Assembly: GCA_900752475.1 (NCBI GenBank)
Contig: CAADVJ010000161.1
Location: forward strand, 1 to 5,840
Reading direction: 5' to 3'
DNA length: 5,840 bases
Origin: an uncultured Collinsella sp.
GTDB lineage: Bacteria > Actinomycetota > Coriobacteriia > Coriobacteriales > Coriobacteriaceae
Made by a program: the position numbers and the translations under genes. Positions 1-5,758 of this stretch are shown here, piece after piece. Below the pieces are notes generated by a model. The model had not been told where the DNA came from. It made no database searches and saw only the letters and a program-made list of their open reading frames with translations. Every line of letters begins with the position of its first letter. The first letter of the stretch is position 1.

Positions 1-17
1 CGCCGCCCTCGCCAGCA

Positions 18-842
18 TTACTCATGGTCAATCACATCCAGGCAGGCCTCGATGGGAAGGCCAGCCGACTTGTCCTCTTGGTCGGCATTGCGCTCGATAA
101 GCTCAGCCACCACGCGCATGGCATCGGACGTCGCGCGCTGCAGACTCCAACCTGCCATAACACGGCCGACGAGCACCGCCGAGAACGTGTCGCCCGTGCC
201 CGGGAAATAGACCGGAATGAGCTCAAAGGGAATCGTAAAGTACTCCCCCGCCACATGGTCGTAACCGATAACCGCGTTCGTGCCATTGACCACGGCGCTC
301 GTAATGACCACCGACTTGGCACCCAGCTCGCGCACGGCGTCCACAAGGGCGCGGGCCTCGTCGGGCGTGATTTGCTCGGCGATAGGCGTATCGGTGAGCA
401 GGCATGCCTCGGTATAGTTGGGCACCGCGTAGTCTGCGCACTCCAGCAGATGCCGCATAAGGCCAATCGTGGACTCGGGCACGCCCGCATAGAGCTTGCC
501 GTTGTCGCCCATGATGGGGTCGACGAACACCTTGGTACCCTTTTGCGCGCGACGGTGGCAGAAGTCCGAAATGATGCGCGTCTCTTCCTCGGTCACGATA
601 AAGCCGGTCGAAATGGCGTCGAACTCAAAGCCGAGCTCCTCCCAGATGGCGAGGCTTTGGCGCACGTACTCCGTGGTGTCGTGGATGTAGAACTTGGGAT
701 AGTTGAGCGTATCGGACACAAGTGCCGTCGGCAGATTGTGGATACGGTAACCCATGTGCGACAGCACCGGCAGCATGGCGGAAAGCGCGACCTTGCCGTA
801 GCCGCACATATCGTTGATCAGCAGCAGCTGAGTGTTCTTCAT
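18..842 (-). CDS. Pyridoxamine/pyridoxal kinase (PdxY/PdxK type, ribokinase-like fold)
   Basis: A 274-residue cytoplasmic kinase that should phosphorylate the 5'-hydroxyl of pyridoxal, pyridoxamine or pyridoxine with ATP in the vitamin B6 salvage route to pyridoxal phosphate. The N-terminus (INDMCGYGKVALSAMLP, residues 9-25) is the substrate-side strand and loop of this family. DPIMGDNGKLYAG (108-120) and PNYTEACLLT (141-150) are the typical mid-protein motifs. GTGD (215-218) is the anion-hole motif, with Asp218 as the expected catalytic base. Length is normal for the family. I chose the ATG at 842 because GGGAG lies 6 bases upstream and residue 1 leads straight into the first beta strand. 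An in-frame ATG at 935 would add 31 residues with no family resemblance. The gene is transcribed away from the regulator-exporter operon and appears intact. Related ThiD-like hydroxymethylpyrimidine kinases share the fold, so substrate preference is inferred. Confidence 0.9.
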   Translation of the reverse strand: MKNTQLLLINDMCGYGKVALSAMLPVLSHMGYRIHNLPTALVSDTLNYPKFYIHDTTEYVRQSLAIWEELGFEFDAISTGFIVTEEETRIISDFCHRRAQKGTKVFVDPIMGDNGKLYAGVPESTIGLMRHLLECADYAVPNYTEACLLTDTPIAEQITPDEARALVDAVRELGAKSVVITSAVVNGTNAVIGYDHVAGEYFTIPFELIPVYFPGTGDTFSAVLVGRVMAGWSLQRATSDAMRVVAELIERNADQEDKSAGLPIEACLDVIDHE

Positions 843-848
843 GAGGGT

Positions 849-855
849 CTCCCTT
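849..855 (-). promoter_or_regulatory. Ribosome binding site of the pyridoxamine kinase
   Basis: On the minus strand AAGGGAG is followed by 6 bases and then ATG at 842. This supports the short start rather than the upstream in-frame ATG at 935. I found no convincing -35/-10 pair for this gene. A weak TAAACT hexamer on the minus strand (893-898) lacks a matching -35. Confidence 0.6.
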
Positions 856-903
856 GGTTCGGGCACGGCGCAGCAGCGCCATAGTGCGACTAAGTTTAGC
901 GCA

Positions 904-996
904 GGGGACGTTGTGAGCGGAGTCGAGCGACACAAAGGGCAAATTGTTGCGGAAAGGTTACGGAAAGAAGGAAGCTAGTCGTTTAAGAACGTCCCC
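904..996. repeat. Long-range inverted repeat, 9-bp arms GGGGACGTT / AACGTCCCC
   Basis: The arms at 904-912 and 988-996 are perfectly complementary and lie 75 bases apart, upstream of the kinase gene. The right arm continues as AAGAACGTCCCC. GGGGACGTTCTT-like ends look similar to some REP-type bacterial repeats I have seen, but this is recollection only. Chance pairing of two 9-mers in a 437-base region is possible. Confidence 0.35.
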
Positions 997-1075
997 AATG
1001 ACTACTCATAACAACGCCGATGTTTTGGCAGCGACAGCGAGCGGGTCGCATTTGTGACAAGGTGACGTGAAACGA

Positions 1076-1104
1076 AAGGGCGCTGACCTTCTGGTCGCGC
1101 CCTT
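1076..1104. repeat. Bulged 12-bp hairpin
   Basis: AAGGGCGC (1076-1083), a single bulged T (1084) and GACC (1085-1088) pair with GGTCGCGCCCTT (1093-1104) around the four-base loop TTCT. On the plus strand no T-tract follows. On the minus strand the stem is followed by TCGTTTCACG, which is too weak for a confident terminator. Possible roles are a structured RNA segment, a terminator of minus-strand transcription or a DNA-binding site. Confidence 0.5.
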
Positions 1105-1152
1105 GAAGTTGAACGTCAGATTGTCCAAATGCGGCCCGCGCAGCGTCGAGCC

Positions 1153-1180
1153 GTTGCGCGGTTTGGTAAAACCGCGCAAC
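1153..1180. repeat. Perfect 12-bp palindromic hairpin upstream of the operon promoter
   Basis: GTTGCGCGGTTT (1153-1164) and AAACCGCGCAAC (1169-1180) are perfectly complementary around the loop GGTA. The right arm ends 15 bases before the -35 hexamer. No T-tract follows on either strand, so it is not a standard intrinsic terminator. A protein-binding operator or the 3' end of an unrecognised RNA are both compatible with it. Confidence 0.6.
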
Positions 1181-1195
1181 AACTACTTTGGTACC

Positions 1196-1224
1196 TTGAC
1201 ATTCATTTCTCATGCTCCTAGATT
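1196..1224 (+). promoter_or_regulatory. Sigma-70-type promoter of the MarR-ABC exporter operon
   Basis: A perfect -35 hexamer TTGACA (1196-1201) is followed by a 17-base spacer and the -10 hexamer TAGATT (1219-1224, four of six consensus positions). Transcription would start near 1231, giving a leader of about 50 bases before the MarR start codon. The spacing and position directly upstream of the first operon gene support the call. Confidence 0.7.
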
Positions 1225-1258
1225 GGTTAGGCACAAAACAATTCCACTACCTAACTAA
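1217..1258 (+). promoter_or_regulatory. Putative MarR operator overlapping the -10 and start site
   Basis: GTTAGG (1226-1231) and CCTAAC (1250-1255) form an inverted repeat. Extended to 11-base arms (1223-1233 and 1248-1258) they match at 9 positions, with 14 bases between. An extra CCTA at 1217-1220 forms a second, shorter inverted repeat with TAGG at 1228-1231 across a 7-base gap. The site covers the -10 and the expected transcription start, where a bound MarR dimer would block polymerase. Autoregulation is inferred from position and from the habit of this family. Confidence 0.5.
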
Positions 1259-1260
1259 AG

Positions 1261-1267
1261 AAAGGAG
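1261..1267 (+). promoter_or_regulatory. Ribosome binding site of the MarR gene
   Basis: AAAGGAG lies 12 bases before the ATG at 1280. This spacing is longer than the 5-8 bases seen at the other starts here and may lower translation of the regulator relative to the exporter subunits. No other in-frame start lies closer. Confidence 0.5.
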
Positions 1268-1279
1268 CAACACTAATTC

Positions 1280-1786
1280 ATGTGCGATGAACCTCTTAAC
1301 CTTTGTTCGCACGAGCCCGGCGGCGACCCGCCACAGCCGGCGGATGCACCCGAAGCGGTTAGCTCAGAAGACAAGCTTGCCAAGCGCATCCTCAATGGCC
1401 TGGGCTTTTGCGGCCATTACATGCATTTTCATGGCGGAGGCGTGTCCGGCAAGGCGCCCATCATCTGCCTGCTGGCCAAGCAACCCGGCGGCGAGATGTC
1501 GCAGCAGGAACTCGGCATGCACTTTGACCTCAAGCCGGGGTCGCTTTCCGAGATCCTGTCCAAACTCGAGCTCAACGGCCTCATCGAGCGCAGCCGTAAC
1601 CCCAAGGATCGACGGCAGCTCACCATTCGCCTGACCGAAACCGGCCGGGAAAACGCCCGCATCGACCAGGCAGCCCGCATTCGCTTTAGAGAGCAGGCCT
1701 TTGGTGCCCTCACCCACGACGAGCGCGAGCAGCTCGCCGAAATGCTCGAGAAAATCCGTGTAACCTGGGAGGAACTGGATGATTAA
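1280..1786 (+). CDS. MarR-family winged helix-turn-helix transcriptional regulator
   Basis: A 168-residue predicted cytoplasmic dimeric DNA-binding protein. The winged HTH spans about residues 55-123: MSQQELGMHFDLKPGSLSEI (73-92) gives the HTH start and recognition helix, LSKLELNGLIERSR (93-106) follows, and the wing has the family's D-R-R signature (NPKDRRQLTIRLTETG, 107-122, with Asp110, Arg111, Arg112). Helices on both sides (about 30-50 and 125-165) should form the dimer interface. The first 30 residues are Pro/Glu-rich and probably disordered. A Cys/His cluster (Cys44, His46, His49, His51) lies in the helix before the HTH, where MarR proteins often sense ligands. It is the first gene of the operon and its stop overlaps the next start by 8 bases. 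It most likely represses the exporter genes through the inverted repeat at 1217-1258. The ligand is unknown, and an activator role cannot be excluded. Confidence 0.9.
   Translation: MCDEPLNLCSHEPGGDPPQPADAPEAVSSEDKLAKRILNGLGFCGHYMHFHGGGVSGKAPIICLLAKQPGGEMSQQELGMHFDLKPGSLSEILSKLELNGLIERSRNPKDRRQLTIRLTETGRENARIDQAARIRFREQAFGALTHDEREQLAEMLEKIRVTWEELDD
1767..1773 (+). promoter_or_regulatory. Ribosome binding site of the first ABC subunit, inside the MarR gene
   Basis: GGGAGGA is followed by 5 bases and ATG at 1779. It decides this start over the in-frame ATG five codons later (1794), which has no comparable site. The RBS lies in the last codons of the MarR gene, consistent with coupled translation. 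Confidence 0.65.
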
Positions 1787-3623
1787 AACCCTCATGGGCA
1801 GCATCCGCGACTATATAAAAGTCACCGTTGCCACGCCGTTGCTCGTGCTTGGCGAGGTGCTCTGCGAGATGCTGATTCCATTTATCACCGCCAACCTGAT
1901 CGACGCCATCAAAGATGGCACCACCGTAGCCGAGATGCTTCCCACCGCGGGCTTTTTGGTGCTCATCGCGCTGACGTCGCTTGCTTTTGGCGCCGCTGCC
2001 GGCGTCACCTGCAGCCATGCGAGTTGCGGCTTCGCTAAGAACCTGCGTCACGACCTGTTCTACAAGATCCAGACGTTCAGCTTTGCCAACATCGATGAGT
2101 TCTCGAGCTCCTCGCTCGTCACGCGCCTGACCACCGATATCAACAACGTGCAGCAGGCCTTTATGATGATCATCCGTATCGCCGTGCGCGCGCCGCTGGT
2201 ATTGATCTTCGCCTTTACCATGGCATTTATCATGGGCGGCAGCGTCGCCATGGTCTACCTGGTCATCATTCCGCTGCTGGGCTTTGGGCTGTTCTTTATC
2301 ATCTTTAAGGTGCGTCCCATCTTCTCGCGCGTGTTCCACAAGTACGACGCCCTTAACGAGTCCGTCGAGGAAAACGTCACCGGCATGCGCGTGGTCAAGA
2401 GCTATGTGCGCGAAGACTTTGAGAAGGAGAAGTTCGCGACCGCCGCACGCGACGTCCAAATGGACTTCACCCGCGCCGAGAAGCTGCTGGCCTTTAACAA
2501 CCCCATGATGAACATCTGCGTCAACGGCGCGTTCGTCGTCATCATCTACCTGGGCTCCAAGCTCATCATCACGAGCCAGGGCACCCTGTTCGACGTGGGC
2601 CAGCTCTCCTCGATCTTTACCTATGGCTTCCAGATCCTTATGAGCCTGATGCAGCTGTCGATGATCTTTGTCATGGTGACCATGGCCGACGAATCGGCGC
2701 ACCGCATCACCGAGGTGCTGGCCGCCGAGCCCACGATCGCCGATCCCGCCGAGCCCGTGCTCGAGGTCGCCGATGGCTCCATCGACTTTGACCACGTGAG
2801 CTTTAAGTATTCCGCGCATGCGAAGCGCCAGGCGCTCGACGATATCGACCTGCACATTAAGAGCGGCGAGACCATCGGCATCATCGGCGGTACCGGCTCG
2901 GCCAAGTCCACGCTCGTAAACCTCATCGCCCGCCTGTACGACACCACCGAAGGCACCGTGCGCGTGGGCGGCGTGGACGTGCGCGACTACGACTTGGACG
3001 CGCTGCGCCACCAAGTGGCCATGGTGCTGCAGAAAAACGTGCTGTTTAGCGGCACGATTGCCGAGAACCTGCGTTGGGGCGACCCGAACGCCACCGACGA
3101 AGAGGTCCGCGAGGCCGCGCATCTGGCCTGCGCCGACGAGTTTGTCGACGGCTTCCCCAAGGGCTATGACACCTGGATCGAACAGGGCGGCTCCAATGTT
3201 TCCGGCGGTCAGAAGCAGCGCCTGTGCATTGCGCGTGCCCTGCTGCGTCGCCCCAAGATTTTGATCCTGGACGACTCCACCAGCGCCGTCGACACCAAGA
3301 CCGACGCCAAGATCCGCGCAGGGTTGGCAAGCTATCTGCCCAACACGACCAAGCTCATCATCGCCCAGCGCATTAGCTCCGTGCAGGACGCAGACCGCAT
3401 CATCGTCATGGAGGGTGGCCACATCGCGCAGATCGGCAACCATGATGAGCTGCTTAAGACAAGCGAGATCTACCGCGAGACCTTTACCTCGCAGAACAAG
3501 ATGTCTGCCGAGGGCGAGGAGAACGCCGGCGACGTCTCCGGCAACACGGCCACGGCGGCAGACAACACCGATACGACCGTAACGCAAGCCCAGACCCAGG
3601 AAGGAGGCGAGGCACATGAGTAA
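1779..3623 (+). CDS. ABC exporter half-transporter, subunit with the degenerate ATP site
   Basis: A 614-residue inner-membrane protein with an N-terminal type-1 exporter membrane domain (six hydrophobic segments at about 17-40, 56-77, 130-152, 155-177, 246-266, 277-302) and a C-terminal ATPase domain (about 333-570). Visible motifs are A-loop Tyr344, Walker A GGTGSAKST (370-378), Q-loop Gln418, signature VSGGQ (474-478), Walker B ILILDD (494-499), D-loop SAVD (502-505) and switch-loop Gln530. Asp499 replaces the catalytic Glu, Gln530 replaces the switch His, and Ala375 replaces a Walker A Gly. This pattern marks the degenerate-site subunit of heterodimeric exporters such as TM287/288, BmrCD and LmrCD. 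The last 40 residues (574-613) form an acidic, Ala/Thr/Gln-rich, probably disordered tail. The stop overlaps the partner gene by 8 bases. Export of a drug, lipid or peptide is likely, but the substrate cannot be read from sequence. Confidence 0.93.
   Translation: MIKTLMGSIRDYIKVTVATPLLVLGEVLCEMLIPFITANLIDAIKDGTTVAEMLPTAGFLVLIALTSLAFGAAAGVTCSHASCGFAKNLRHDLFYKIQTFSFANIDEFSSSSLVTRLTTDINNVQQAFMMIIRIAVRAPLVLIFAFTMAFIMGGSVAMVYLVIIPLLGFGLFFIIFKVRPIFSRVFHKYDALNESVEENVTGMRVVKSYVREDFEKEKFATAARDVQMDFTRAEKLLAFNNPMMNICVNGAFVVIIYLGSKLIITSQGTLFDVGQLSSIFTYGFQILMSLMQLSMIFVMVTMADESAHRITEVLAAEPTIADPAEPVLEVADGSIDFDHVSFKYSAHAKRQALDDIDLHIKSGETIGIIGGTGSAKSTLVNLIARLYDTTEGTVRVGGVDVRDYDLDALRHQVAMVLQKNVLFSGTIAENLRWGDPNATDEEVREAAHLACADEFVDGFPKGYDTWIEQGGSNVSGGQKQRLCIARALLRRPKILILDDSTSAVDTKTDAKIRAGLASYLPNTTKLIIAQRISSVQDADRIIVMEGGHIAQIGNHDELLKTSEIYRETFTSQNKMSAEGEENAGDVSGNTATAADNTDTTVTQAQTQEGGEAHE
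3601..3607 (+). promoter_or_regulatory. Ribosome binding site of the second ABC subunit
   Basis: AAGGAGG, near-perfect to the anti-Shine-Dalgarno sequence, precedes ATG at 3616 by 8 bases and lies inside the last codons of the upstream subunit. It settles the start at 3616 rather than the in-frame ATG at 3667, which has a poorer site. It is the strongest RBS in the window, consistent with matched production of the two subunits. Confidence 0.75.
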
Positions 3624-5535
3624 GGCAACGACCGCCGAGCGCGCGCTCAACCGCAAGGGCGGCACCATGTCGCGCCTCATCAAGACGCTCTTTGGCTTCT
3701 ACCCCGTGCTTTTGCCCCTCGTCGTCGTCGGCGTGGTGCTCTGCGCCATCATCAACTCCATCGGCGCGACCTTCCTTCAGAGCGCCCTGCAGATCATTAG
3801 CGACTCGTGGCAGTCGGGCGATTGGACGACCGCGCAGCCCAAGATTCTGCAGCTCGTGACCACCCTCGCCTGCATCTACGGCGTCGGCATCCTGTCCTCG
3901 CTGTTCTGGAACCGCGCCATGGCCATCGTCACGCAGGGCTCGCTGGAGAAGCTGCGCGAGAAGATGTTCAACCGCATGCAGGACCTGCCGATCCGCTACT
4001 TCGACACGCACCAGCGCGGCGACATCATGAGCCACTACACCAACGACATCGACACGCTGCGCCAGATGATCAGCCAGTCGCTGCCCAACCTGCTCATGAC
4101 GACCATCGTCATCGTCACGGTGTTCTTTATCATGCTGTACTACAGCGTTTGGATGTGCCTGGTCATTGTGGCAGGCGTCGCCTTTATGACCTTTATGACC
4201 AAGCTGCTCGGCTCCAACTCCGCGCGCTTCTTTATTGCGCAGCAGACCGAGCTCGGCGTGGTCGAGGGCCATATCGAGGAAGTCATGAACGGCCAGAAGG
4301 TCGTCAAGGCATTCTGCCACGAGTCTGCCGCCGAGGCCGATTTTGACGAGCGCAACGAAAAACTCTTCGAGGTCTCCCAGAAGGCCAACATGTACGCCAA
4401 CATCCTCATGCCCATCCTGATGAACCTGGGCAACCTGCTCTACGTACTGGTCGCACTGGCAGGCGGCATTTTTCTGGCGCTGGGCGTGCCCAACCTGAGC
4501 ATCTCGGGCATGACGCTGTCCATCGCCGTCGTGGTGCCGTTCCTCAACATGACCAAGCAGTTCTGCGGACAGATCGGTCAGATCTCGCAGCAGATCAACG
4601 CCGTGGTCATGGGCCTCGCCGGCGCCGACCGTATCTTTGAGCTCATCGACGAGAAGCCCGAGACCGACGAAGGCTACGTGACGCTCGTCAACGCGCAGGT
4701 GAACCCCGATACCTGGCAGCTCGAGGAGGCCGACCACCACACCGGCATGTGGGCGTGGAAACATCCGCACCGCGCAACCGGCGAGATCGAGTACGTGCCG
4801 CTGCGCGGCGACCTGGTCATGGACAACGTCGACTTTGGCTACACGCCCGACCACGAGGTGCTGCACGGTGTGTCCGTATTTGCCAAGCCGGGCCAGAAGG
4901 TCGCGTTTGTCGGTGCCACCGGCGCGGGCAAGACGACCATCACCAACCTCATCAACCGCTTCTATGACATTGCCGACGGCAAGATCCGCTACGACGGCAT
5001 CAACGTCAACAAGATCCGCAAGGCCGACCTGCGCCGCTCGCTGGGCGTTGTGCTGCAGGACGTGAACCTGTTCACCGGTACCGTGATGGATAACATCCGC
5101 TACGGCAACCTGGATGCGACCGACGAGGAGTGCATCGCGGCGGCAAAGCTCGCGGGCGCGGACGACTTTATCACCCGCCTGCCCGACGGCTACGACACGA
5201 TGCTCACCGGCAACGGCGCGCAGCTGTCGCAGGGCCAGCGCCAGCTGATTTCGATCGCACGCGCCGCCGTCGCCGATCCGCCGGCAATGATTCTGGACGA
5301 GGCCACGAGCTCCATCGACACCCGCACCGAGGCCATCGTGCAAGCGGGCATGGACAAGCTCATGGAGGGCCGCACGACGTTTGTCATCGCGCACCGCCTG
5401 TCCACCGTGCGCAACTCCGACGCGATCATCTGTCTGGACCATGGCCGCATTATCGAGCGCGGTAACCACGACGAGCTGATCGCCAAGCGCGGGTATTACT
5501 ACCAGCTCTACACCGGAGCGTTTGAGCTGGAGTAG
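3616..5535 (+). CDS. ABC exporter half-transporter, subunit with the catalytic ATP site
   Basis: A 639-residue inner-membrane protein, predicted partner of the upstream ABC subunit. The type-1 exporter membrane domain has hydrophobic segments at about 27-53, 78-98, 158-178, 180-198, 265-289 and 299-318. The ATPase domain (about 398-635) has A-loop Tyr409, Walker A GATGAGKTT (433-441), Q-loop Gln481, Walker B AMILDE (557-562) with catalytic Glu562, D-loop SSID (565-568) and switch His593, all canonical. The signature is LSQGQ (537-541) instead of LSGGQ, as in the matching subunit of TM287/288-type heterodimers. Residues about 350-397 are an insertion of some 40 residues between the membrane and ATPase domains, rich in His and Trp (HHTGMWAWKHPHR, 374-386). 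I recall similar inserts in Firmicutes relatives, but its role is unknown to me. It is the last gene of the operon, and a strong terminator starts 126 bases after its stop. Confidence 0.93.
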   Translation: MSKATTAERALNRKGGTMSRLIKTLFGFYPVLLPLVVVGVVLCAIINSIGATFLQSALQIISDSWQSGDWTTAQPKILQLVTTLACIYGVGILSSLFWNRAMAIVTQGSLEKLREKMFNRMQDLPIRYFDTHQRGDIMSHYTNDIDTLRQMISQSLPNLLMTTIVIVTVFFIMLYYSVWMCLVIVAGVAFMTFMTKLLGSNSARFFIAQQTELGVVEGHIEEVMNGQKVVKAFCHESAAEADFDERNEKLFEVSQKANMYANILMPILMNLGNLLYVLVALAGGIFLALGVPNLSISGMTLSIAVVVPFLNMTKQFCGQIGQISQQINAVVMGLAGADRIFELIDEKPETDEGYVTLVNAQVNPDTWQLEEADHHTGMWAWKHPHRATGEIEYVPLRGDLVMDNVDFGYTPDHEVLHGVSVFAKPGQKVAFVGATGAGKTTITNLINRFYDIADGKIRYDGINVNKIRKADLRRSLGVVLQDVNLFTGTVMDNIRYGNLDATDEECIAAAKLAGADDFITRLPDGYDTMLTGNGAQLSQGQRQLISIARAAVADPPAMILDEATSSIDTRTEAIVQAGMDKLMEGRTTFVIAHRLSTVRNSDAIICLDHGRIIERGNHDELIAKRGYYYQLYTGAFELE

Positions 5536-5554
5536 TTCGGCCCGCCGAGACGGC

Positions 5555-5619
5555 CGATTTGCCGCTCATTCGTCGGGCATGACCCTAAGGTCAATGCCCT
5601 CCTCTTTCGGGGCAAATCG
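5555..5619 (+). other. Branched inverted repeat in the operon 3' UTR
   Basis: An outer 9-bp perfect stem CGATTTGCC (5555-5563) / GGCAAATCG (5611-5619) encloses an inner hairpin GGGCATGACC (5575-5584) / GGTCAATGCCC (5589-5599), which has one bulged A and loop CTAA. It begins 19 bases after the ABC stop and lies before the terminator, so it would be transcribed. It could protect the mRNA 3' end, act as a weak terminator or be a repeat copy. No long T-tract follows. Confidence 0.45.
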
Positions 5620-5660
5620 ACTCATCTCAACGACCCAAACACAATGCACCGCAACGAATA

Positions 5661-5697
5661 AAGCCTCCGCAGCCACACGAGCTGCGGAGGCTTTTTT
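5661..5697 (+). terminator. Rho-independent terminator of the exporter operon
   Basis: AAGCCTCCGCAGC (5661-5673) pairs perfectly with GCTGCGGAGGCTT (5681-5693) around a 7-base loop CACACGA. The run of six T (5692-5697) begins in the last stem bases. The 13-bp GC-rich stem plus U-tract is a textbook intrinsic terminator. On the minus strand the stem is followed by TTATTCGTT, so it may also work weakly in the other direction. Confidence 0.92.
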
Positions 5698-5718
5698 CAT
5701 GCCGGCCGGAAACCGTAT

Positions 5719-5742
5719 CCCACTTTTCGGGCCCAAAATGGG
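5719..5742. repeat. Imperfect hairpin CCCA(C)TTTT / AAAATGGG
   Basis: CCCA (5719-5722) and TTTT (5724-5727) pair with AAAATGGG (5735-5742), leaving one bulged C and loop CGGGCCC. It lies between the terminator and the double palindrome and may belong to the same repeat-like block. Function unknown. Confidence 0.35.
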
Positions 5743-5758
5743 GGTAGCGCGCAGAGAT

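Larger units (their letters stand above)
843..1279. other. Divergent intergenic region with several inverted repeats
   Basis: This stretch separates the start of the kinase from the start of the MarR gene. No credible gene is seen: the open frames across it lack family resemblance and run through the promoter. It contains a long-range inverted repeat (904-912 with 988-996), a small stem GCGAC/GTCGC (1031-1035 with 1045-1049), a bulged 12-bp hairpin (1076-1104), a perfect 12-bp hairpin (1153-1180), and the operon promoter with its putative operator (1196-1258). The distance is much longer than two back-to-back promoters need, so it may hide an RNA gene, a repeat remnant or extra regulatory sites. 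Confidence 0.6.

Noticed and set aside
24..884. Plus-strand 286-codon open frame antisense to the kinase
   Set aside because: The minus strand encodes a complete kinase with the GTGD and DPIMGDNG motifs. The plus-strand frame is Arg/His/Gly-rich and unrecognisable.
893..898. TAAACT on the minus strand as the kinase -10 box
   Set aside because: No acceptable -35 hexamer lies 16-18 bases upstream, so the promoter of this gene is left uncalled.
843..935. N-terminal extension of the kinase from the ATG at 935
   Set aside because: The added 31 residues have no family resemblance, while the ATG at 842 has a well-placed GGGAG site.
1067..1258. Small plus-strand frame (GTG start, 63 codons) in the intergenic region
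   Set aside because: It runs through the hairpins, promoter and operator, has only a weak RBS and no recognisable sequence.
843..1279. Riboswitch, tRNA or CRISPR array in the intergenic region
   Set aside because: No cloverleaf, no regularly spaced direct repeats and no riboswitch core that I recognise. Only inverted repeats are present.
2886..2912. Walker A GSAKST in subunit 1 as evidence of an inactive pseudogene
   Set aside because: The Lys and Ser/Thr ligands are intact, the frame is open throughout, and such variants occur in degenerate-site subunits of heterodimeric exporters. It is a specialised subunit, not a broken gene.
1710..3683. Minus-strand 657-codon open frame antisense to the regulator and first ABC gene
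   Set aside because: Its translation is a His/Asp/Gly-rich shadow of high-GC codons with no recognisable domain. The plus strand carries an unmistakable ABC exporter with all motifs.
3484..5469. Minus-strand 661-codon open frame antisense to the second ABC gene
   Set aside because: Same kind of GC-driven shadow, low-complexity and without a family match, opposite a clearly real ABC gene.
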